A DNA stretch of 5,001 bases from Chordibacter forsetii (GTDB lineage: Bacteria > Verrucomicrobiota > Verrucomicrobiia > Opitutales > Seribacteraceae). The notes below the pieces were generated by a model that was given only the letters and a program-made list of their open reading frames with translations, did no database searches and had not been told where the DNA came from. Positions 1-5,001 of the stretch are shown one piece after another (the first letter of the stretch is position 1; each line of letters starts with the position of its first letter). The position numbers and the translations under genes are program-made. The DNA is taken from the NCBI RefSeq assembly GCF_964187505.1, contig NZ_CAXLML010000188.1:1-5001 (forward strand). The letters are read 5' to 3'.

Positions 1-246
1 TGTTTTTGCCTTAGTTACACGAATCGCTTCCTCAATTTTTTCTCTTAAGGGATGGTTGTAATTTCTTTTTACCATCCCCATTGCCTTATTTAGCTCCCAC
101 AAAGCACCGTCGTATTCTCTTTTTTCTGATAAATCAACCCCACGCTTGTATAAATCTTCAACTGATTCTTGCGAAGCAAAGCAAGGAATCGAAAAACTAA
201 GAAGATAACAAGAAACGAAAAAGAACTTCTTTAAAAAAGAAATCAA
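1..246 (-). CDS. Secreted TPR-like protein, N-terminal part (3' end outside window)
   Basis: An open frame of 82 codons runs off the left edge without a stop. It reads LISFLKKFFFVSCYLLSFSI, then PCFASQESVEDLYKRG and onward. Residues 1-24 form a typical Sec signal peptide: Lys6-Lys7, a hydrophobic core, and likely cleavage after Cys-Phe-Ala before Ser-Gln. Cys22 follows Pro, so a lipobox is unlikely. Residues 31-55 fit the tetratricopeptide pattern, with Gly36, Ala48 and Ala55 at consensus positions 8, 20 and 27. A second helix at about residues 67-80 (REKIEEAIRVTKAK) follows. A periplasmic, protein-binding helical-repeat role is inferred; the rest of the protein is unseen. No ATG or GTG lies between the previous gene's TAA (274-276) and the signal peptide, so TTG at 244-246 is the best start. 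No clear ribosome binding site precedes it. The 27-base gap points to co-transcription with the barrel gene. Confidence is high that this codes, moderate for the start and the TPR class. Confidence 0.72.
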   Translation of the reverse strand, partial: MISFLKKFFFVSCYLLSFSIPCFASQESVEDLYKRGVDLSEKREYDGALWELNKAMGMVKRNYNHPLREKIEEAIRVTKAKT

Positions 247-273
247 AGGATAACTAAAGATGAAATTGATAGC

Positions 274-1389
274 TTAGAATGAATGATTAACACCAATGGT
301 CACACCACCGATAAAATCATCGAAGCTAAGAAGAGCATTTTCTTCAGTGCCAGAAGTACGCTTCCAAGAAAAATTAGACAACCCACTAATCGACAACCAT
401 TCGAAGAAAGCAAAATTTGCAGAAAGACCAGCATTATAAACTATATCCTTACGGCTTTTATTGGATCCCTCGGTGAAGGCGGTCGAAAAATATGAGAAAG
501 AGGGAACAAGGGTTAACTTTTCACCAACAAGTTTCGTATATGAAATCGAAATTTCATGCCCGGTACCATCCTGTAAATTGGCAGGACCATCTGCCAAACT
601 TTGTCCTGCTTGCACAGTAATTGCTTCCAGAAAGGCAAAACTAAGTCCAGTCGAATCAGCTAATTGCTTAAATTGTTCTTCAAGGGTGTCGCTTTCAGAA
701 AAGGTATAACTTGCTCCAGCGGAGAAGCTAATCGTGTCTCCAGAATCCAAAATGAAGTTCTTGATAAAGGATAGTTTGGGAGTATTGGAATACATGAGCT
801 GTTGTTTTTTTCCTCTGTAAGTACTGGGAGCGGTGTAGGTATGAGAAAAAACCAAACTAAAATCATTTGGCAAAATAAAGGGCAATGAAAGGGATGCAAT
901 TTGGGTATCTGTATTTAATCCTGGATCTTTTAAAAATTCACTACCGTAATCCTCAATGGGATCCATAAAGGATCGCATTTGAATAAAACTAAGGGCTGGT
1001 GCACACACGACTTCATCCCCAATTCCGTATTCTCCGAGACCCAAGTTAAAACTAAGGGAAAGATCTAAACTCGTAGACTTATTATGGGTCTTGGAAGATT
1101 TCGGTTGTTTGAAAGGATTAGATGTGTAGTTGAAACTGGAACTGACATTTACCGAAGGCGTCAAGGCTGAGTCTCTCACCTGCAACAATCTTTGTGCACC
1201 CATAGGGTCTTCCTCCAAAGTGTAGGCTTCAGCTAAAGAATCTGCGAAGAAGTCTGCATTTAAGAAAGGTAGAGGTTCGTCGCCTGAAGAACTCGCGTTA
1301 GTCGAATCAGCAGGTTGAGCAAATGCAAACGCTGGCAAAAACAAAAATATTGAAAAAGAAAACTTTTTTCCGGTCATGAAAAAGAACAT
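274..1389 (-). CDS. Putative outer-membrane beta-barrel protein
   Basis: This encodes 371 residues. The N-terminus is a signal peptide: Lys8-Lys9, a Phe/Leu-rich core, and probable cleavage after Ala-Phe-Ala (residue 24) before Gln-Pro. Residues 25-75 are an acidic, partly helical segment that may stay periplasmic. From about residue 78 there are roughly twelve alternating polar/hydrophobic stretches ending in turns, for example 78-88, 105-117, 161-171, 175-186, 217-231, 277-289, 291-305, 313-327, 330-344 and 357-371. The last residues are GVTIGVNHSF; a final strand with terminal Phe is the classic signal for BAM-assisted insertion. A helical loop lies at about 234-262. I recognise no specific family, and neither substrate nor pore function can be read from the sequence. 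Start: Met1 (1387-1389) and Met5 (1375-1377) are both possible. Met5 gives the more standard signal peptide (MTGKKFSFS). Neither has a Shine-Dalgarno sequence. The gene lies 33 bases after the giant gene and 27 bases before the TPR-like gene. Confidence 0.8.
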   Translation of the reverse strand: MFFFMTGKKFSFSIFLFLPAFAFAQPADSTNASSSGDEPLPFLNADFFADSLAEAYTLEEDPMGAQRLLQVRDSALTPSVNVSSSFNYTSNPFKQPKSSKTHNKSTSLDLSLSFNLGLGEYGIGDEVVCAPALSFIQMRSFMDPIEDYGSEFLKDPGLNTDTQIASLSLPFILPNDFSLVFSHTYTAPSTYRGKKQQLMYSNTPKLSFIKNFILDSGDTISFSAGASYTFSESDTLEEQFKQLADSTGLSFAFLEAITVQAGQSLADGPANLQDGTGHEISISYTKLVGEKLTLVPSFSYFSTAFTEGSNKSRKDIVYNAGLSANFAFFEWLSISGLSNFSWKRTSGTEENALLSFDDFIGGVTIGVNHSF

Positions 1390-1422
1390 TAAGTTGGATT
1401 GATAAGAGGAAAAGAAAAAACC

Positions 1423-4400
1423 TTAGTGACCAATTTTGCCAATAGTTATGTTACTACCATGAGCATCGAAGGCAGAGGGCGTCATGATCAAATCATTAGC
1501 GTAACGAATATTAGTAATAAAGTTTACTCTTCCCCAAATTGAACTATTAAAATTCGGATATTTTCCGTTTATCGGACCGTAAGCAGAGTTTAGCATAACT
1601 TTTGATTGGGCAGGGAAATTAAGATTTCTCAGATTTAGAGTCATCGCCTCCATCGCAATTCGGCGCACATGTTCATTAAACCTAAGGTTATCTACAGAGA
1701 TTTCTTGGTGAGCAAGTAGTTCAACTTCATTGTAATTGCCCTGTCCATTCGTATTCATTGATACATTATTGAGTACCAAACGATCTAAAGAGCGCAGCGA
1801 AATTTGATCCTGTGCGTAGAGATCCACACCGATGACATTTAAGGAATTAAACGAACCAATTCCTAAGCTATCACCCCCATAATTAATTTCGGTTCCTTTT
1901 TCGAAAGTAATGCCACCAGCTGACAACAATTTAAGTTCGTTAATCACCCCATCGGTTTGATCAACCGTAAAGGAGAGGGACCCAGCGAGGTTTAAACGCT
2001 CGGAGGATGCAATCAGTAAACGATTATGGGAAAGTTGAGAAAGATCATAAGTGCCAGACCCAAATGAAAGATTACGACCACCTAAGACCCCTTCAAAATC
2101 ATCATAATCAGAAGTATCATGGGAGGGGGAAACCGGCTCAGTCTCAGTGTCTGTTAGTTGAGTATCAGAAGGATTAAAGGAACCATCCACATTGGAATCA
2201 ATGATATCACTTTCATTTTCTGGTGTGTACTCATCAATGCTTTCGCCAAGAAGAGACAAAGATTCATAAACATCCATCGTTTCTTTGAAAAAAGAACTTG
2301 CCATGGCAACATCTGCCGAAATGACTAAATTTGGATCGATCGTACCAGTGAATTGATGATCCAAGAGAAAAGACAGGGTTTTAAGGTCATTGGCTGCCGA
2401 AGGATCATCATCTGAAGGTGGCTCGCTTCCAGGTTCTTCCAGCAACGGACCATCGATCAAATCTGCCAGAACTGTACTTAGTTCCTCTCGCGAAAGGTTA
2501 AGAACCATTAGTTCCTTGGCAAGTAAGACAGGAATATCAGAAATCGGCACATCAGATGCATAGAGATCGCCCAAGAATTTTGCGGCCTTTAGTTGATCAG
2601 GGCTTAAAACAATCCTGCCGTTATCATCACGAACAACTTCACTGTCAGATGTCACAAAATTTAACCACTCAGGTTCTAGGTCAAAAATTTCCATGGCATC
2701 TCCACCAGGTATACCAACTCTTTCCCCAATACTTTTGAAACTTATCAACCTGTCGAGATCTTGTAAATTATTGAAGAAAATATCCATTAGCTGGATATCG
2801 TAGATAAATCTTTCAACCGCTTCGCCTGTTTCTTCATTAGTAATGGTTTCGTAACCACCAAGCTCGTTGGCAAAGTCATTAATTTGATCAAGTTTGTCGA
2901 TATTTGAAAAAACCAAGTCTAATTTTTCAGGATCTCCCTTGAATTTTGAAGCGGTCGAGGCGATTTCGGCAGCAATATCAGAATTTTCAATAAAAACATC
3001 AATGTATTCTGGGTATTCGGCTGAAAGCTTTGCCAAACCTGTCTTCTCCATAGTTAGTAAAGTATCGGAAAAGAGGATCTCGAAAGAACCGGAACCGTCT
3101 GGTCCTTTCAATTCGTTTAACACTTCCAAGAATGAATCCGCTTTGTCTGCATGTTCAAAAATTACATTTATTTTTTCAAGGTCAGCTTTAAATTCGTTGT
3201 ACAGTTTCGTGAGTGAGGCAACTTGAGAAGGATTGTCGAAAATGGCATCGCGCTTATCGGCATCATATCCAAGGGCACGGGAAAGGTTTTTGATTTCATT
3301 AAGTACAGAATCCTTTTTGGTTCCTTCATACCTTTGTGCGATCAATAGAAGATCTTCAGATTTATCCAAGTTATTGAAAAGAAGATCAACTTGCCCCTTA
3401 GCAGCATCTAGCATGGGCGAAATCTCATAAATATTGGGGAGATAATCAAAGTTTTCTTCAAGGAATAGTTTATCCAATTTGGCAGGTTGATTCAAGTAAG
3501 TCGCAACCAAGGAATTGAACATAGACAGAGTTTCTGCCTTAGTGGTTTGATCTGTTTCACCAGACACGCCATTGAAAACATAATTTAGCTTAGCAGGCTT
3601 ATTCCTAAGATTTTGCGCTAAGGGTGTAAGGTCGTCGAGTAAAGATAGATTGGAGAAAACAACATCGATCATAACTTCGTCTTCTCCCAACACCTTTCCA
3701 ATTTCAATCAAGTTATCAATTTGATCAGCATTGTTAAGAAATAATTCCCTGTATTCTTCCTTCTTGGCTAACTGATCAGCGGAATCACTCTCGTTTGCTT
3801 TAAGCACTGGGCTATCCAAAACAAATAAAACATCCCCTGCTCGTTCCGCACTTAATGAAAAGTTTGAAAATTCTGAAACACTAAGAATCTTGCTCGCTGT
3901 GCTTAAGGTAACTCCGGAGACTGCCCCTGTGTCCGCGTCAGTAACTTCGTCAAATTTGTAAGTTCCAGCAACTCCAGTGGAAGAACCAGTAAGCAGATTT
4001 ACTTGATCGGCAGTAAGATCGTAAATGGATGATCCATCTGAATGTACTACCGACTTTGCATTTATAGAATTGGCAGTTAGGTATGTATCAACTGCTGTTT
4101 GGTCGGGGTAATCAGTAACCAATGTTTGAGGAGTTGCAGAATCTGTGGAAAACAGTTCATTAAAAGAGTAGCCCTGGTCGACAAACCTCGAACTCTTTAG
4201 GGATGTTAGAGCACCCGATTCCATAACTTCATCAAAATCGAATGAGTCACCACCCGTTGCAAGTTGATCAAGAAGAGTAGAATCGTCCCCTCCAGCATCA
4301 ATCAGAACCTTCAATTGATTAACTTGCTCAACATTCTCCAAGGCAGTGTCAAGGACTGCAGCTGAAGAATCACCCGACCCCGCAGCGATATCAGTAAGGG

Positions 4401-5001
4401 TTTTAATATTCTGGAATCCTTGGTCTGAGATAAGAGCCTCTTTTCTCGCAGAAACTACTACCCATAGATCACGAACTGTGGTTTCGACAGCATCGGAATA
4501 AGATCCCTCATCCAAAATGGACTGAACACTAGTTGGTGTAACTCCATCAACAGTTGTAGGATCAAGGTCTTTGGCACGAAAAACCCGATCGGCAACCTCT
4601 GAAGACACATCGGAGGGAAGGAGTTCTTTGAGTTTAGTGTTAAGTGCAGATACAGAATCTATAGCGGTAATGGCATCCCTTGTGGAGGCATCAACATCGA
4701 GCCCTCCGGACTGTACTTCCAGTGCTTTAGCTCTTTGTTTCTTTTCATCAACTTGTTTAACAACTGCAAGAAAGTTGGTGAAATCTGCAGGACCAGAACC
4801 TGGGTCTGCACTGGCATCTGCATCTGCCTCATCAACAGCTTGTGCTAAAGATTCAGCTTGCTCAGCACTACGAAGGATTGCTTTTTGGGTTTCAATATCT
4901 CCTCCCGACTTGGCCATTACTTTAGCAAGGTCTTCAGCCTTATCTGCATTTCCAAAAATCTCGGATAGAAGATCAGTCTTGCCATCATCTCCGCCTGCAG
5001 A
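1423..5001 (-). CDS. Giant acidic repeat protein with C-terminal beta-solenoid-like domain (5' end outside window)
   Basis: The frame is open from base 5001 to the TAA at 1423-1425, 1,192 codons. The first in-frame ATG (4915-4917) is not the start: the 28 codons upstream of it are open and contain a repeat unit (IFGNADKAEDLAKV) matching later ones. Numbered from that Met, the order is: helical region with degenerate repeats (1-250); beta-rich Ser/Thr/Asp insert (about 250-385); a 27-residue-type repeat block (389-761); helical region (762-820); acidic linker (822-842); short helical region (843-893); acidic linker (896-945); beta-rich C-terminal domain (946-1164). No cysteine occurs in the visible part, and Asp/Glu clearly outnumber Lys/Arg. 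Both traits suit an exported or surface protein, but the N-terminus that would show a signal peptide is missing. I recall similar C-terminal ends in large Verrucomicrobiota proteins, some annotated with an N-terminal FecR domain; that is memory, not tested. Function unknown; adhesin, matrix or envelope scaffold are possible. The two genes downstream encode envelope proteins. Confidence 0.85.
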   Translation of the reverse strand, partial: SAGGDDGKTDLLSEIFGNADKAEDLAKVMAKSGGDIETQKAILRSAEQAESLAQAVDEADADASADPGSGPADFTNFLAVVKQVDEKKQRAKALEVQSGGLDVDASTRDAITAIDSVSALNTKLKELLPSDVSSEVADRVFRAKDLDPTTVDGVTPTSVQSILDEGSYSDAVETTVRDLWVVVSARKEALISDQGFQNIKTLTDIAAGSGDSSAAVLDTALENVEQVNQLKVLIDAGGDDSTLLDQLATGGDSFDFDEVMESGALTSLKSSRFVDQGYSFNELFSTDSATPQTLVTDYPDQTAVDTYLTANSINAKSVVHSDGSSIYDLTADQVNLLTGSSTGVAGTYKFDEVTDADTGAVSGVTLSTASKILSVSEFSNFSLSAERAGDVLFVLDSPVLKANESDSADQLAKKEEYRELFLNNADQIDNLIEIGKVLGEDEVMIDVVFSNLSLLDDLTPLAQNLRNKPAKLNYVFNGVSGETDQTTKAETLSMFNSLVATYLNQPAKLDKLFLEENFDYLPNIYEISPMLDAAKGQVDLLFNNLDKSEDLLLIAQRYEGTKKDSVLNEIKNLSRALGYDADKRDAIFDNPSQVASLTKLYNEFKADLEKINVIFEHADKADSFLEVLNELKGPDGSGSFEILFSDTLLTMEKTGLAKLSAEYPEYIDVFIENSDIAAEIASTASKFKGDPEKLDLVFSNIDKLDQINDFANELGGYETITNEETGEAVERFIYDIQLMDIFFNNLQDLDRLISFKSIGERVGIPGGDAMEIFDLEPEWLNFVTSDSEVVRDDNGRIVLSPDQLKAAKFLGDLYASDVPISDIPVLLAKELMVLNLSREELSTVLADLIDGPLLEEPGSEPPSDDDPSAANDLKTLSFLLDHQFTGTIDPNLVISADVAMASSFFKETMDVYESLSLLGESIDEYTPENESDIIDSNVDGSFNPSDTQLTDTETEPVSPSHDTSDYDDFEGVLGGRNLSFGSGTYDLSQLSHNRLLIASSERLNLAGSLSFTVDQTDGVINELKLLSAGGITFEKGTEINYGGDSLGIGSFNSLNVIGVDLYAQDQISLRSLDRLVLNNVSMNTNGQGNYNEVELLAHQEISVDNLRFNEHVRRIAMEAMTLNLRNLNFPAQSKVMLNSAYGPINGKYPNFNSSIWGRVNFITNIRYANDLIMTPSAFDAHGSNITIGKIGH
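1426..2082 (-). other. C-terminal beta-solenoid-like domain of the giant protein
   Basis: Residues 946-1164 change character: they are rich in Asn, Leu, Ser and Gly with recurring short strands, as in right-handed beta-helix or haemagglutinin-type folds. Seen motifs include NLSFGSGTYDLSQL, RLNLAGSLSFTVD, SLGIGSFNSLNVIGVDLYAQ, DQISLRSLDRLVLNN, AMTLNLRNLNFPAQSKVMLN, GRVNFITNIRY and a final NITIGKIGH. Rungs such as LNVIGVDLYAQDQISLRSLDR and ISVDNLRFN recur at roughly 20-residue spacing. An extracellular or surface role is inferred. The gene ends cleanly at TAA, so the domain is complete. Confidence 0.55.
2083..2232 (-). other. Acidic Ser/Thr/Asp/Pro linker of the giant protein
   Basis: Residues 896-945 are dominated by Asp, Glu, Ser, Thr and Pro (for example DIIDSNVDGSFNPSD, TDTETEPVSPSHDTSDYDD) and contain almost no basic residue. 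They are probably disordered and separate the helical part from the C-terminal beta domain. A shorter linker of the same kind (LLEEPGSEPPSDDDPS) lies at residues 825-840, about bases 2398-2445. Confidence 0.6.
2644..3756 (-). repeat. Protein-level tandem repeat block, 27-residue basic unit
   Basis: Within the giant protein (residues 388-758 from the internal Met), units begin with D/N/E-x-hydrophobic-F, then x-N-x-D-K-x-D-x-L, a helix, and a K/R-hydrophobic end. Successive units start at residues 389, 418, 445, 482, 511, 557, 584, 613, 640, 667, 712 and 743. Those at 418, 557, 613 and 640 are exactly 27 residues; others are 29-31, and three carry 10-19-residue insertions (445, 511, 667). Examples of unit starts are DVVFSNLSLLDDL, DLLFNNLDKSEDL, NVIFEHADKADSFL, DLVFSNIDKLDQI and DIFFNNLQDLDRL. 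The pattern suggests two short helices per unit and an alpha-solenoid. The DNA copies have diverged strongly, so this is an old repeat, not a recent duplication. I do not match it to a named repeat family. Confidence 0.75.
3763..4170 (-). other. Beta-rich insert between the two repeat regions of the giant protein
   Basis: Residues 250-385 lack the repeat signature. They are rich in Ser, Thr, Asp, Val and Gly, with short predicted strands and turns such as KSVVHSDGSSIYDLT, GVAGTYKFDEVTDADTG and GVTLSTASKILSV. Near the end, DQLAKKEEYR is charged and helical and leads into the first full repeat. It looks like a separate globular insert. No known domain is recognised. Confidence 0.45.
4834..4962 (-). 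repeat. Two further repeat units at the right edge of the window
   Basis: EIFGNADKAEDLAKV (starting 14 codons before the internal Met, at base 4962) and AILRSAEQAESLAQAV (residues 13-28) align position for position exactly 27 residues apart. This is the same spacing as in the main block at 2644-3756. The first unit carries the full F-x-N-x-D-K-x-x-D-L signature; the second is degenerate. Their position at the edge suggests that more units lie upstream outside the window. Just after them, residues 31-38 (ADADASAD) are encoded by a short run of near-identical hexamers around 4804-4828. Confidence 0.65.

Noticed and set aside
283..709. Plus-strand open frames at 283-495 and 461-709
   Set aside because: They are antisense to the strand-rich part of the barrel gene, whose signal peptide, periodicity and terminal Phe make it the real gene.
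660..899. Minus-strand frame of 79 codons inside the barrel gene
   Set aside because: It is in another frame within a well-supported gene and has no recognisable feature.
1390..1422. T-rich coding-strand tract after the giant gene as an intrinsic terminator
   Set aside because: A run of T follows the stop codon, but no stem-loop precedes it, and the next gene begins 33 bases on.
2556..2738. Plus-strand frame of 60 codons opposite the giant gene
   Set aside because: It is short and antisense, with a translation rich in His, Gln and Arg, unlike the window's real proteins.
2894..3430. Two plus-strand open frames (2894-3226 and 3233-3430) opposite the giant gene
   Set aside because: They lie antisense to the regular repeat block, have Ser-rich low-complexity translations, no domain or signal, and no ribosome binding site. 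They are shadows of the minus-strand codons.
3919..3960. VTDADTGAVSG in the giant protein as a calcium-binding loop
   Set aside because: The spacing of acidic residues does not satisfy an EF-hand or RTX nonapeptide pattern, and there is only one copy.
4915..4917. In-frame ATG as the start of the giant gene
   Set aside because: The frame stays open to the window edge, and the codons before it encode a repeat unit that matches the later ones, so this Met is internal.

Overview
All coding sequence in this window lies on the minus strand and reads from right to left. The DNA is AT-rich. Three genes are packed head to tail with gaps of only 33 and 27 bases, which suggests one transcription unit. 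Transcription enters from beyond base 5001 and leaves past base 1. No RNA gene, CRISPR array, insertion sequence or convincing terminator is visible.

Layout in transcription order. (1) Bases 5001-1423 hold the last 1,192 codons of a very large, acidic, cysteine-free protein whose start lies outside the window. It has a helical region with degenerate repeats, a beta-rich insert, a block of about twelve repeats with a basic period of 27 residues (F-x-N-x-D-K-x-D-x-L type), an acidic Ser/Thr/Asp/Pro linker, and a C-terminal domain of about 220 residues that looks like a beta-solenoid and ends in NITIGKIGH. (2) Bases 1389-274 encode a 371-residue secreted protein with a clear signal peptide, amphipathic strands throughout and a C-terminal Phe, as in an outer-membrane beta-barrel. 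(3) Bases 246-1 encode the N-terminal 82 residues of a secreted protein with a TPR-like motif. It has no ATG; TTG is the best start candidate. It is partial and easily missed.

Organism. A Gram-negative bacterium with an outer membrane is well supported. From memory, very large proteins ending in a beta-rich module with GRVNFI-like and NITIG-like motifs occur in marine Verrucomicrobiota (Opitutae, Puniceicoccales-like). The lack of clear Shine-Dalgarno sequences and the acidic proteome would fit, but this assignment is tentative.

Inferred joint role: a giant exported or surface protein, an outer-membrane barrel and a periplasmic TPR-like protein made together would make sense as an envelope or export module. 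Nothing in the sequence proves that they interact.
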